DNA of 64,000 nt from positions 157,663,389 to 157,727,388 of the forward strand of contig CANTUZ010000002.1 in assembly GCA_947846985.1 (NCBI GenBank), written 5' to 3'. Both the position numbers and the translations under genes were made by a program. Each line of letters opens with the position of its first letter. Within the stretch, counting starts at the first letter, position 1. Below the pieces are notes generated by a model. That model was not told the origin of the DNA, searched no databases, and worked only from the letters and a program-made list of their open reading frames with translations. The DNA is from Fratercula arctica. Taxonomy: Eukaryota; Chordata; Aves; Charadriiformes; Alcidae. Of this stretch, positions 13,228-25,943 are shown piece by piece.

Positions 13228-13748
13228 AACACACAATTGCTGAGGTTGGAAGGGACCTTTGGAGATCTTGCTCAAAGCAGGGCCAGCTACAACAGGTTGC
13301 TCAGGTCTGTGTCCAGCTGGGTTTTGGATGTATCCAAGGACTGAGACTCCACAACATCTCTGGGCCCAACGTTCCAGTTCTTGGTCATCCTCACAGTGAA
13401 AATGTTTTTTTCTTATGTTTAAACAGAATTTCCTGTATCTCTTGTCCTTTCAATGGGTAAGTCTGAGAAGAGTCTGGCTCTGTCTTCTTTACAACCCCCA
13501 CACTCCCCAGTCAGGTAATTATATACATGGATAAGATCCCCTCTGAGCCTTCTCTTCTTTGGCTGAACTGTCCCTTCTCTTACAACCTCTTCTTGTATGT
13601 CAGATGCTCCAGTGTCTCAACCATCTTTGTTGCCTTTCGCTGGACTTTCTCCAGTACATCCAAGTCTCTCTTGTCCTGGGAAGCTCAGCACTGGACACAG
13701 CACTCCCAATGTGTAGCATCAGTACTGAGCAGAGTGGAAGGATTCCAC
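13228..13748 (-). repeat. CR1 LINE, minus strand, 5' truncated
   Basis: The left end carries the CR1 3' region read backwards ('gaggttggaagggacctttg'). The copy then runs through the reverse complement of the ORF2 C-terminus ('ataagatcccctctgagcct', 'ccttctcttctttggctgaa', 'ctggactttctccagtacat'). The body differs from the 23-kb and 50-kb copies, and a stretch near 13.44-13.5 kb looks deleted or reworked, so this is a different and older CR1 subfamily. The usual terminal octamer repeat at the 3' end is decayed. Short open frames inside it on either strand are remnants or antisense artefacts. Confidence 0.9.
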
Positions 13749-13787
13749 AGCCATCCCCTAAATCTGTGTAGGGGTTACCTGTATGTG

Positions 13788-13873
13788 CTTTGAAAAAAAA
13801 ACCAAAAAAACAAAAACAAAAAAAAAAAAACAAAAAAAAACCCCCAAACAAACAAAAAAAAAAAACCAAAAAG
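13788..13873. repeat. A-rich low-complexity tract (A/C)
   Basis: About 85 bases made almost only of A with scattered C (AAAC and AACC units). It lies about 40 bases past the 5'-truncation end of the minus-strand CR1. The Phe-rich and Lys-rich open frames running through it are artefacts of this composition. Confidence 0.9.
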
Positions 13874-16702
13874 GTTTTGAGCTGCCTGGATGGTTAAAGG
13901 AGTGCTATTTAACTTTTGGCACTATGCTGCATTGCATCATGTGGTTACTTTCAGAGCAAACAGACGATCATGTTTCAGTAAGAACATCATGTCCTCATAT
14001 GTTGTTTACTCCTGATCTAGATCAGTTTTGATGAAGTCCGCATATGATTGAAATTAGGTGCCCAGGGAATCTTTTTCCCAGGGAGGTTTCGAAGATTTTT
14101 AAGTGCAGCATTGACGTGTGCCTTGGTATGAAATGAAGTAATGAAGACTGTGTGATATGCTTCTTTTGAAACACAACTCTTATGAAAAATTCAAGAGGAA
14201 ATGCTTTCCTTTTGTTCACTGCCAGTTCATCTAGTTTGCAGCTGAAGAAAAGAGAGATGATTATTTTGGGGTGCTTTTAAGTGGATATAGATTTGTTCTG
14301 TTTGTTGTCAGGGTGCCAGAAGTTCTTGAAGCCTGATAATGCTCTCTCCATGTTTTATTCAGGTTGTCATCAGTAATGAAATATAATTTAATTTTACTTT
14401 CCTATTATACTTTTCTCATCTCACTTTCAAAAAAATGTGTGCAGATTATTTTTTATTACTGCTCACAAACAAGGGAGCTTTAAAAACAAATGTATGCAAA
14501 GAATTAATGTTTTTGTAGAAAGGCTTTAATTTATTATTTAGCTCTATTTCTCCAGTGATAGCAAGAATATGCTTTTTATGAACATCATAGTACCCTTAAT
14601 TCTCGAAGACAATTTACACATTAAAAATAAATTGTAAAATCCCAGTAGGATTCAACATGTTGACACATTTTAGATTAAGGATGGTAATGTTGGTGACTGC
14701 TAACTTTTAAATAAGTAAGTTAGATGGAAAAAAGTGATTAGCAAGAGCTAAAAAAAAATCAGAAAAAAAACCCAAAACGTTCCTTGAGTCAGTTAGCCTT
14801 TTCTCTCCAGGATGGGATCTCAACACTTTTTCCTTTACGCTATTGATAAAAATTTTTAAAAAAGCAAAAAAAACCCCAAAAAACTTCTTAGGATGGCAGG
14901 CCACAATCCGGAGAGAGACTGCAAATATATTTTCCTGGAGATCTACAAGCTCTGGATGTTTGTTGCTGCTCCCGTTCCTGTCTCTCACTGTCTAATCTGC
15001 TGTTCTTTGTACTCTTTAATGTAGTCTTTGTGTCAACTCAATGTCCAGCCATGAAGCCAGTTGGCTGGCAAAAGAGAAATTGCTGCACTGGTTCCTGCTG
15101 GTCGGAACTGGTAAAATTACCAAACAGCACTTCCTTAAACGAATGGAGTAGCCCTGTCCTACTCATCGGGAGCATCGATCCCCTTCAGGCACTTCATCTC
15201 TGGCCCCACTGTGGAATATCATTGGTTTCTTCCTTTTCCTCACCCTAGTGTGTTATCACACAGACTCATTTTGTGCTCTGACTGCTCCTGCACCATCATC
15301 TCCTGTACCCCTGACATCCATTTCCTAACAAAAATCTTCATCTTTCATATTCACCTGCATTCATTTCCCCTTAATCTTCCTCATCATGCTCCCATAACTC
15401 CTCTTCCTGCTCCAAGAATTGCACTTTCCTGAAACAGATCTTAAAGAGAACCAGCCCTTTGGCTATCAGGTACCTTTTCTGTCCTTTTGCAGATTTTTTA
15501 TTTAAATCCTATTTCTTTCGCATTCCTTCATTAGGTTGCTGTCAAACCTCTGTGCATTTTTGCCTCAGGATAATAGACTACATATGCGTAATACATAGTT
15601 TGGATGTCAATAGATTTTATTACAGTTTAGGATAGTGGTTCTGCTTAATTTCATGCTATCCACAAACTAGATGATAGTAAAGTGTTGGCTCTGACAGGAA
15701 GGTTGTACTACAGGCTAAATTTTACCCTGAGTTCAATTCAAGCATCTTTCCACCAGAGTCAGAATGTGGCCTATAATGCATTTGGGAGTGAAACAGAGAA
15801 GTTCTGGTCTCCTTATCAGACCTGACATACAATCCTGTTAGATTACAGATGCACTTCCCTGATATAAAGAAAATGAAAAATCCCCAATTCACGGTGAAAT
15901 TATAAGGTTAATATTATCTGATAAAATACAAGTGAATGAACAGAACCTTGAAGGAAGGTTGGATTGGTGAGGGAGACAAGGCATCCAGGGAAGTGTTGCT
16001 ATATGCCTAGCAGAAGGGCAAAAGCAAAGGTAAATGTAGGTCAATGGAAAAGCCAGAAGCAACAGTAAAATACTGAGCAAATTCCAGAAGAAACAAGACA
16101 AAGTGACCTGCAACAGGGTTCATTCCTCATCACATCTCAGAACGCAGTCAAAACAGATGTAAAAACCAGAAAGCAGCGCGGCTACATCAGTCCTTTTCCC
16201 CTCCTTCAGCAGTGTATGAGAAATAAAGTAGCAGTTTTGCAAACTCACCTGCTTATATCTACTGGGTCACAAATTTCTGAAACAACCCCTCGTTTAGTAA
16301 TATCACCAATAATTCCTCACCTAAGAGGAAAACCAAGCAAGACGCTGATCTGATCTCACTGTGTGAGTAGAAATGCCATCCACACTGTTTGTAGAAGGAT
16401 GTCAGGTTTCTCACCTGACTTCCCAGTCTTTTCTCCTAGATGCCAGCGTTCACCAATAACAGGTCCTCCCAAGTACCGTAAGGAGGGGAACAGGACAGCT
16501 TGTGTGTGCCCTGGTTCAAGTCCAGGCTCCAGCTGACTCTGTACAGCCAGTTGCCTCTTTCCTTTCCCATGTTTGTAACCTGGTGACTGAATACAGGGCA
16601 GTTGTGCTTTTGGCATGTGCAATAATTAAAACAAGGAGTGGAGAGTGTGGAAAGGTGCACAAGAATAAGGAGCACACATGAAATTAGAAGATTCTGGGAA
16701 AA
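13874..16702. other. Unique AT-rich DNA
   Basis: Nothing identified beyond short A-rich patches at about 14750-14885. A B-box-like GGTTCAAGTCC at 16513-16523 has no tRNA around it (see rejected items). Confidence 0.55.
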
Positions 16703-16720
16703 ACAAGCAAACAAACAAAC
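16703..16720. repeat. (CAAA)n microsatellite
   Basis: Four or more tandem CAAA units, slightly interrupted. Confidence 0.8.
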
Positions 16721-19144
16721 CTGTCTACGCTCTGTCGTCTCTCTCCCTCCCAGATTGCTTCCTGTGATTTAATTTCTATTAGTCTGTCCCATACAGGCAA
16801 AAATGTGTCAGACACGATCACTGGGACATTTTCAGGGTTGATTCATCCAAAGATGAGACATCCCATCCACAGGATGCATCTTTTCTACATAGAGCAGACT
16901 TTGTGGTAGCAGATAATTGGAAGCAATTAATCACACCAAAGACAAATAAACCTAGACATAAATCATTAAACTAACAAGAACATGATCTGCTTCCCTACCC
17001 CATTCCATCTCCTCGTCTTCCTCCATGCTGCTTTGAAGGAAGACCCCTGGCTTGCAGAGAAAATACATTGATATCAGTGCATTTTATGGCTTACAATGAC
17101 AGCAGGAGGGCTTGTTTTATTTTTTTTTTCCCCTTGTGTGACTATGATGTGAGTATGTCTCTCTGTAGATCTTCCATACTGAGAACTCCAACCACATATA
17201 AAGAGAGCGCACACTTTTCAACCATCATTAAGCATCATTTGCAATCTTGTACTTTATCATCAGCGTACTGTCCATTCAGCAAGTTTTCATGCTTGAAATA
17301 CCCATGCTGACTCTTGAGATGCGTCAGCTAGTTTGTGTAACAAACTAGTTCTGGTAACATGTTTTTTATTACTACTATCTTCAGCGTCTCATCTCTCATT
17401 CACATTCATTGTACAATACAAAAGCCTTGCATCTCTGACCTTATTCCCCATGACCTAGTTGTAATACTTCAGATTTAATGGTCTTATTGTTGAGCTGCCC
17501 TTGGAGGGATCCTTACACTTTTCCTACGGAAGTCTCCTTGAGATATGGTGTCTTATCACAGCATTTACACTTCAAAGTACTCTAGCAGGGCCTAAATCAC
17601 CAACCATCTCACTGAATATGGCTTCTAAATGTAGGAGAAGTTCAATTGTGTCCTTCAAGAAGGGTAGTTATTTTAGGAAATAAGAATAAATTACCCAAGG
17701 ACAGGCAACAGACCCTGATCTCTGCTTTACTAGTTCATTCTCTTTTAGTGGGTATGTCCAGAAGAGCCCCTAGGCTGGCTGGTGCAGGAAGCACACTCTA
17801 GTTAACTCATTACCAGGCGACGAGAATCCTTGAAATAGAGAAGGGAAGTTACATAGCTGATTATATTCTTATTGTTTGTAAAGTGAAATAGTGACAATTT
17901 TGACACAGATAATGCTGAGACACAACTAACTGGAGGAACCAGCTAGCCAAAACAGAAGTCCTCAAATTTGACTGGTGTAAATTTGAAGGATGAGCACAAG
18001 TGTGAGTGCCAGTACATGTGTGATAAGAGTACATTAAATGTGCAAAGGATATATCCAACTACAACATCTCTGTTACAAAGGAATATCCAGTGCTGCCAAA
18101 GAGGAGACAAGAACTAATTATGTGTAGACTTTTGGCTACTGGATGCTCCAGTCCCATAGAAAACTATTTAGTCAGAAACATGCAGTTCTGCCCCATTAGC
18201 TGCACTCTCTGAATAAAAAGAAACTTGAATTTTTGTTGTTTATATTTAACAAAAGAGTCAGACCCTAGAGAAAGACCCAGCACGTGATTTCCATAGCTCG
18301 ATATAAGTTCCTTCTCATAACTAGAAAAGACCTTGTTTATCTTTATCAGAAGGCTAGATGATCCAAATGATATCACTCTATCCCAAACTTGGGAAGCTTA
18401 TCCAAAATATAGCTAATTAGTCAGTGATAAGGGCCAAGTCCACCTCTACTTAAAATCCCTTTGGGAAGGACTCCTTCACTCAGCTTTAAGTGTTTGCAAC
18501 ATAGATACCTTTGTCTGAACTAGCTCCAAGTACAGTCAATGAAAAGAAATAAGCATACTCGGGATGTGAATCGTCTGATCTATTTTAGCTCTCTGTGGGA
18601 TGAATCACCCCTTGCTTGCTTGTCTTTGACTACATGGGAAGTCTAGATCACTTGTTCACATGTAGATGATTATCTTATAGATGTTTTTGTTGGAACAGAC
18701 ATGCACCATCCTTCAGAGCTTTTTGGTATTTTGTATGGTCGTGTGAAGAACTGAACCTATGATCCATCTTTGAACTCAAAGATGATTAACTGAGCAATGA
18801 CAATAGACGGCTACAATGACTGCTGAAAGAACAAATTAGTGCATCCTCAGTTCCTTCAGAGACCCCCAAAAGTAAAGAAAGAGTCTCATGGGTAGCAGAA
18901 TTAGTGCCACGTACTGTGTCACCTACCATTCCTGGGTGGGAAGGCAGAAGAAGAAGGTGAATGAGGCTATAGCATGTACTATATTCGCTGTTTTGACTTC
19001 TCCCTATGCCAAAACTGTTGCTGCTAATTGTGCAGACTTACCTAGACACTTGGGGATGCTGAAGTAGCAGAATGAACCAGTCAACACCTGCCCCGCAGGG
19101 GTATTTTACCAATCTCTGTAAAGTCACCAGTGTAATTCCTATCT
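16721..19144. other. Unique DNA
   Basis: No recognised gene or repeat. A short perfect inverted repeat is at 17328-17348. Confidence 0.55.
17328..17348. other. Perfect inverted repeat (9-bp arms)
   Basis: The arms ctagtttgt and acaaactag flank a 3-nt centre (gta). There is no T-run after it and no RNA gene context. Confidence 0.7.
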
Positions 19145-19169
19145 GGGGGCGGGGTGGGGGGTAAAAGGG
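19145..19169 (+). other. G-quadruplex motif
   Basis: Four G-runs of 5, 4, 6 and 3 residues are separated by loops of 1, 1 and 5 nt (c, t, taaaa). This meets the usual G3+N1-7 rule with two single-base loops, normally the most stable arrangement. It is isolated in AT-rich DNA with no CpG island or gene start that I can see. Confidence 0.75.
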
Positions 19170-20588
19170 CTTACAGAAGAGGAAAGTTTAGTGAATAAGA
19201 TCAACTGGGAATACAAGGCTGAGTGATGAGATGACAGACAAAAAAGAGTTCGTGTTCTTCTGGGGGAGCTGGTCAAGAGGATTTTTAATAGCAGGCAAGC
19301 AGTCACAGAAAAAGTAAGCAAAAGAAAGAAAACAGATTTAACAGATATATAAAAAATACAGGCAGGGCTGGCAGGGACAAGGATTTGATTTTAATAGTCT
19401 CAAGAAAGATATAGAGGTCTAAATATAAAATACAGACTGATGGAATATTTACTGCATGTATTTATACTTGTGAGTCAGGCATATCTACTGGAAGCATGAA
19501 AAAAACCTTCCCTCTGGGTCCCCTACCTCTTTCTTTATGGCTGTCATTACACCAGGGCTGCCAGCTCGCTGGGAAGGCAAACATTGTCCCCATGTTTTTC
19601 TGAATCCAATTGCATGGGACGCTGGCTGTTAGGTACAAGTCTAATACCAGCGCTGAAAAGAAACAGAAAAAGAAAACTGAATCAGACATGACCCTTTCCT
19701 CTACCCTCTCTTATTTCTTTATTTCTTTCCTATTTTTGCAAGTCTGAAAAAGGCATATTTTTTAGAAGCAGCTCAGTATAGCCTCAGAATAATTGAGCTT
19801 CTCACTCAGAATAAATGGGCTGCTTGGCATATCCTGGCAAAAAAGCCATGAAATGCTGCTAGTGTTTTGAAAACAAAATTTGGAGTAAGTGAATCAAAGA
19901 GAAAGAACTTGGTCACGTGTGCAAAACCTATTTACCATTTGAACAACCTTGGGCATTAAGAGACGCCACCTCTCCATGGTCCATATAGGCACCAACAGAA
20001 AAAGAGACAAAATTACGAATATTAAAAATATCATGCACAAGCAAGGACATCCATTTTTCAAAGGAACAGTCATAGCGGTAATCTACAGAGGACTGGTAAT
20101 TTCAAAAGGTTTCCCAAATGCCTATCAGTTGTATACAGCACCATGGAAATGCAGACACTGCCTGAGGAGTATCCCCCAAATATATTATGCACTCTATGGA
20201 AGAGTGAGAGTAGTGGACCAAAGACACATTGGAGAAGCTGCTATGCCTGAAGAACTCTACTGTTCATGGAGAACAGGCATGACTCTGTGGTCTGATGCAC
20301 AGAACAATAATTGATAAATTTCACAGACCTGAACTTATCTACTTTGAAGTGTGGAAGGGGCAAATCAGGACACAGACACATGATGCACGTCTTCTAACCT
20401 CCCAGTAAATGCAAGGTAAGAGAAATTTAAGGTAAGTTACTTCCTCTCTGTGGCTTGATCAAGAACCTAAGCCTACTTTTCTGTTAATCAATTATCAGGC
20501 TTTTGTCTTCAGAAAAGCTCTTATCTTGATCAGCAACCAAAGTGAAGTGATTAGACTTTTGAAAGTGGTTAATATCCAAACCCATATC
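19170..20588. other. Unique DNA with one ORF of unknown meaning
   Basis: An ATG-initiated frame at 19976-20314 (+, 112 codons) begins MVHIGTNRKRDK and has Cys-x-x-Cys in the middle (WKCRHCLR). I recognise no family. No promoter, splice context or repeat origin is evident, so it may be a chance frame. Confidence 0.4.
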
Positions 20589-20603
20589 TTTTTTTTTTTT
20601 TTT
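20589..20603. repeat. Poly-T tract
   Basis: A homopolymer run of about 15 T, with no adjacent recognisable retrocopy. Confidence 0.8.
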
Positions 20604-21029
20604 CTCTTTGCATTGATTTAAAAAATACAAGAGCAGACGTTGCCTGTGGTGGCCACTAAGATCCACAACCATCTGAGGGGTTTTCAGAAAGTTAAATCTC
20701 TTAGTCCAAGAAGAAAGAAGTCACCTTCAGTAAAACAAATGTACCCAAATCTTATAAAGTTGACAAGAATGTTTGTCTCCTGCCCCAACCCCCAGCTCCT
20801 GTGTTATCTGTCTCTGAAGACACAGCACAAAGGAAATACAGTTAAAAAGATCAATGACCTTTGAACAAACAAGTCTCTGAGAACAAAGTTGGTTTTTTTC
20901 CTGATGGTAAATTTAGTATTCCTTTCATGAAACACAATTTAGTCGATCTATTAAAATGCAACCATAGATCTCATTAACGAAAAGCTGCTAATTTAGCTTT
21001 TCTCCAATTATGGTGTAAGGTTTGGTGTA

Positions 21030-21075
21030 GAAAAAAAAAAAAAAACAAAAAAAACCCAAACACACCAAAACCAAT
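21030..21075. repeat. A-rich low-complexity tract
   Basis: An A run of about 15 followed by AAAC and CACACC-type units. Confidence 0.85.
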
Positions 21076-21361
21076 TTCTTATTTCTCCAGCCTTTCCATT
21101 GTCTGTAGTAGAAAAACAAAAAGAAAGAGTTTCCTTCAGGCAAGAGAACGTGAAAACAATTATCTCCTTCTTTCCTTTTAAAATTCCCTTTTCCCTGTCT
21201 ACCTCCCCATTTCTCTCTATAGAGGGTTTATTATCAGGAATAATAAAATCTTTTCCCTAGGAATAAAGGATGAGTAAACCTTGTGGAAGGTGAGATTCTC
21301 TGAACCATTCATTCGTAAAGTCATTTAACGTTCATAACCCTTTCCTTCTAATTTAAATCTG

Positions 21362-21475
21362 TATGGCTTGAGTCAGATCTCTCTTGGACCAGTTTTACAC
21401 CTGAACAACTCCACTGGGCTTGTTTCTCCACTGCATTGCATTTTGCACAGTGATTTATACCTGAAAAAAAGTGAG
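21362..21475. repeat. Possible ancient amniote palindromic repeat, degraded
   Basis: Segments such as 'gagtcagatctctcttggac', 'accagttttacacctgaaca' and 'aactccactg' resemble an old interspersed repeat common in reptile and bird genomes. Its arms read like 'ttacaccagtgtaaat' and 'actccattgacttcagtgg'. The right arm is badly decayed. This is from memory of the pattern, without alignment. Confidence 0.3.
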
Positions 21476-23250
21476 TGCTAGATGTTACAGACCTGCTTTG
21501 GGACAATTCTTCATGCACCTTGCAGAGAGGCAGATGACTATCTGCAAGACATAAAGCAGCAGAGATCTGGGCCCTTTGCCATTTATGGGTTTACTTCTGA
21601 CTTTCAGCTGCACCAAAATCAGGCTATTTTGCATGGATCTTTCAGATGAAAGCTAAAATACCCTATGAAAGAGGACAGCATACATATGAGCTCTACTCTT
21701 TTCTCCTGTCCTATCCTATCTATTTGCCCTCAAGCTAGTCAGACACAAGACAGCAGCATCCTTGGAGCTGTAAAGCTGTGGTGGTATCGTAGTCTGCCCA
21801 AGTCAATATGCTTCTGCTTTCTGAAGACCAAGCCTCTCAGCAGGACATTGTGGTTGGTCATAGTGCCACACTAGAGTGAGTGACAGGCTTCTGAAACCAC
21901 TGAGCTTCTGGTCATCTCAGTGGATGTGCTGAGGATTTTGGGACCTTGTCTGAACCCACCCCTGCTAGTTTAGGCAAATGGTTTGCACTTAAAATGGAAG
22001 ATAGTTGATATTCTCCACGGTCCTTATATGCTCCGGGAATCCTTTTACAGGTAGGGACCAATTCCCAAGAAAGACTTGCTTCTCAAACAAAAGATTTATA
22101 CAACTCTTGAATTCCTTGCCAAAATAAATCCCGTCAACCCCTGTTATCATGCCAGAGCCTTATTTGCTGCTTCACTCTTTATCTATCGCACACTCTAAAG
22201 CAGTCAGGAGGACATTGCACCTCGTTTGCTGTTAGCTGGTTATATACGACAGGCAGGGACGAGTGTGTATGCAGTACCCAGTGGGTGTCTGCAGTAGGCC
22301 GTATCACCTGGGGTTTCTCGAGTTTCACAGCCTTCCTGTCACATCGTCCAGATGAAAAGTAACGTAGGTGTGAATTACCATCACCAGTTTGTCATTGGAA
22401 TACAGAGAGTGTAAGCTGAGTACTGCTGTCATATACATTGGAGAGTATGGTCAGCAATTCCAGCACTTAGACCATGACTATACCAAGCCACAGCAAATTC
22501 CAATAACACTCATTTCAACATATCTATGCCCCTTCGGATAACAGCTTAATTTTTATCTAATAAGGAACTGAGCCTCAAGTTATCTTACAGCCCATGTAAA
22601 CATGAGAATGCTGCCAAATCTCTCTGCATAAATACCCCAGACTGCTGTTTCCTTGTGTTGAGAAAAGCTACTTAGAAAAGGAGGTGATGCCTCTGCGTTC
22701 TGCAAAAAAAGGAAGCAAAGGGTCCATTCAGTATGTATTTTCTGGGAAGCTATTTCTGAAGACAGAGGTCTGAAATCAGAGTATAAATAATCTAAGACTG
22801 CTCAGTGTTACACGTATCGCACACCGAGGAGCTGGGAGGGAGAGCACAGAATACATCATCACCTGTGAGACTGAAGGTTTTGGAAACAACCAGTTCACCG
22901 TGGGCATGCTCAGAGGCCTATTAGCCTAGTCACTGGTGACTTGATATTCAACACAACATCAGTTCCTCAAACACTGTGAACTTGAAAATTTAATGTGTTA
23001 ATCCTCACAAGCCCTTTACATCATAGCTGAGGATTATATCCATTACCCAGGGAAGGAGCCTGCGGCAATGAGTCCGAGGGCTCTGACAGAAAACTAAAAT
23101 CAAAGACAACATCCTTCTTCAGCCCCATCCTTGTTTTAGAGATTTCTACCCCTCCTAAGATAGGGAAGCTGCAACCCGGCCTATTAAGCAATGGGATTTT
23201 TTCCCTGTCCAATCAATTCTTCCCAAATTCTTCCCCTTCCCAAACAGATG
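21476..23250. other. Unique DNA
   Basis: No gene or repeat recognised. A mild cluster of CpG dinucleotides at about 22220-22370 stands out from the CpG-poor flanks but has no open frame worth calling. Confidence 0.5.
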
Positions 23251-24000
23251 CCCTGCACCTGGGTTGGGGCAACCCCCCAGTACCAGTATAGACCGGGGGA
23301 TGAGAGGATAGAGAGCAGCCCTGTGGAAAAGGACTTGGGGGTACTCGTGGATGAAAAGCTGGACATGAACCGCCAAGGTGTGCTCGCAGCCCAGAGTCAA
23401 CTGCACCCTGGACTGCATCAAAAGAATCGTGGCCAGTTGGTCAAGGGAGATGATTCTGACCCTCTAGTCCACTCTGCTGAGACCCCACCTAAAGTAATGC
23501 ATCCAGCTCTGTAGCCCTCAGCACCGGAAAGACATGGACCTGTTGGAGCAGGTCCAGAGGAGATACACAAAGATGATCAGAGGGCTGGAGCACCTCTGCT
23601 ATGAAGACATGCTGAGAGAGTTGGGGCTGTTCAGCCTGGAGAAGAGAAGGCTCCAGGGAGACCTTATAGCAGCCTTCCAGTACTTAAAGGAAAGATGGGG
23701 TCAAACTTTTTAGCAGGGCCTGTTGCAACAGGACAAGGGGTAATGGTTTTAAAACAAAAGAGGGTAGATTTAGAATAGACAGAAGGAAGAATTTCCTTAC
23801 TGTGAGAGTGGTGAAACACTGTTCAAGGTTGCCCAGAGAGGTGGTAGATGCCCCATCCCTGGAAACATTCAAGGTCAGGTTGGACAGAGCTCTGAGCAAC
23901 CTGATCTAGTTGAAGGTGTCCCTGATGATTGCAGGGGGGTTGGACTAGATGATCTTTAAAGGTCCCTTCCAACCAAAACTATTCTATGATTCTATGATCA
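23251..24000 (+). repeat. CR1 LINE, plus strand, 5' truncated, complete 3' end
   Basis: About 750 bases of CR1 ORF2 C-terminus and 3' UTR. The frame beginning near 23.26 kb reads peptide pieces typical of CR1 ORF2 (DERIESSPVEKDLGVLVDEK), then is broken by frameshifts and stops. Further on come 'ggggctgttcagcctggaga', 'cttccagtacttaaagg' and 'agagaggtggtagatgcccc'. The element ends with 'ggtcccttccaacc' and the tail ATTCTATGATTCTATGA at about 24 kb. CR1 copies end in this short octamer repeat instead of poly-A and are usually 5' truncated, as here. It is the best preserved short copy in the window, but it is dead. Confidence 0.95.
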
Positions 24001-25775
24001 CCTCTCCCTCTACCTCCTCGGCCCATTTTGCACTAGGTGGTGAAAGTCAGTAATGGAGTCTTGAGCAAGACAACTTTAATCTTTGTGTAATTTTCCATTC
24101 ACTTCAGTGGGTTGGAGTTTTTTCACTCCAACTCTAGAGGCAAAATGTCAACAATGTGAGAAGTCCCAAGCAGTTGCGGAATACCTGGAGTGGTGTCTAA
24201 TTCTAAAGTAGTCAAGACATTTAGCTTTGGACTTTATTTGTTATGTAAGCACAATGGTTGATGTTTTAAAGCCAGATTCAGAAAATCTTAAAGATTTCCT
24301 GGTAAAGGAAAAAAAATCCATACTCAAAGGGAATTACGCTTGCATGATACCTCCTAGGATATTTATTCCTGAGAACATGAGAGATACACGACAACATATA
24401 TCTTGGAAGTTTTTTTCTTCTCATTTTAAATGCTTGGTAATCCTTGTTTATACATTCCCCAGGTGGACTGCACTTAACATATAACAAAATAGAATGGAGG
24501 AAATGTTTACCTTGTCTTCAGACCCATATTGACAATGTAATGACATCATTACATCAAAATGCTTCATCAACAAGTTACACATGGTATAAAAACAGAAATT
24601 GTGTTTAAGAGCACTTTGCTTCAATGTGATTATAGCATGAGTGAAGTGTGGGCTGCTTGCCTCCTGCACAGTCCCTGACCCTCCTAACCATCCTTATGCA
24701 CAGAAAAATTAAAACCCACAGTTTAAAGCAAAACAGTTACAGGAGGTACTTTGCTAAACAGCCAATGCATTTGTCAAACAAGGTGTCTGTAATTGCCTAA
24801 AACAAGGAAATGGAAGTGGAAATGTGACCCACAAAGAAAAATTACCACAATGAAAACTCCCAGAAGATGAAGCAGCCCTTGTGAAGAAGCATTTTGACAG
24901 TTTAACTAGGGCTATATGCAGGATAAAAGTTTAAGGTTGTCCTTTTGGCAAAAAATTGCTGATGAGAATGAAGACCCTTGCTTTTTGGGGGAACTGTTCA
25001 TACCAACAGGGAAGCCCAAATCAGCTGAGATACTGTGTTAAATTGGTCAGTTGGTAGCCTGATAGCTAAGGCTAGCTGGAAAGCAAAAACTAAACTTTTT
25101 GAAAATTATAACCCTTTGACATTTCTCTTTCTTCTCACAAAGAAGGCTTTTCAGACTTTATTGGTAAAAATATACACCAAGAGAATTACCCTATCTCACT
25201 GTAACCTGGTGTCCAGGCCTGGAGGGCACTAACAGGATTAAATGGCCCCAACAGGTGGTCTTAACACACAGCAAGAATAACAGTTTAAATACCTTCTCTG
25301 CATGACTAGGATTTGATCTCCCAGCTGACAGCTCATCTCCAAGCTACAGCGTCTGTCAGGCAGTCATTCAGTCTCCTGGTTAGAGTCGATTTGCATCGTA
25401 TAAATATGAAATATTAAAGTAGGACCACAAAGGTGCTAATTATGTTTTCTGGAGAATGTATCATCTTCCTCCAGATAGATGGTCCTGATGTGAAACAAAC
25501 TCAAACCTGCTTTAAGGGATATTTTTTCACTGTCTGTCTTTGTTGGCCTGTGCCACTCTCTAACTTTGACCAGGAATTGCATTCTATACCTGTTCATGCT
25601 TCCTGATTGTTACAGACCATTACAGCTCTGGGAATGAGAGCTCAATTTCCACAGAGAAACTGGTGGTTGAATCAGATGATGACAAATGCAAGGAATATTT
25701 ATTGAGTTAGACCATCCCTTATTACATAAAACAATGTCTCAACTATTAGTGATAAACTTATTACAAGTGCTTGTT
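24001..25775. other. Unique AT-rich DNA
   Basis: Nothing recognised. A small hairpin (8-bp arms gttggagt/actccaac at 24111-24132, loop tttttc) follows a 'cacttcagtggg' motif seen in old amniote repeats. Too little remains to classify. Confidence 0.5.
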
Positions 25776-25943
25776 ATCATAGAATGGTTCGGGTTGGAAG
25801 GCACCTTAAAGATCATATAGTTGCAACTCCCTGCCCTGGGCAGGGACACCTCCCACCAAACCAGGTTGCTCAAAGCCCCATCCAGCCTGGCCTTGAACAC
25901 CTCCAGGGATGGGGCCTTCACAACTTCCGTGAGCAATCTTTGT
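25776..25943 (-). repeat. CR1 LINE 3' fragment, minus strand
   Basis: The element starts with the reverse-complemented CR1 tail (atcatagaatggttcggg). It continues through 'gccctgggcagggacacctc', 'ccaggttgctcaaagcccca' and 'aacacctccagggatggggc', then fades into unrelated sequence near 25.94 kb. Only about 170 bases of the 3' end were inserted or retained. The wording matches the 51-kb copy more than the 24-kb copy, which suggests the same subfamily as that element. Confidence 0.93.

Noticed and set aside
13600..13869. Phe-rich minus ORF and the Lys-rich plus ORF facing it
   Set aside because: They run through the A-rich tract at 13788-13873 and the antisense CR1, so they are compositional artefacts.
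16513..16523. GGTTCAAGTCC resembling a tRNA B box
   Set aside because: No A box at the right distance, no cloverleaf stems around it and no SINE body. An 11-bp match is expected by chance.
19976..20314. 112-codon ATG frame as a gene
   Set aside because: No family recognised, single Cys-x-x-Cys only, no supporting signals. Kept only as a note in the feature list.
23191..23514. 107-codon ORF as a gene
   Set aside because: From about 23.25 kb it is the decayed ORF2 C-terminus of a truncated CR1. The first part is unrelated flank.
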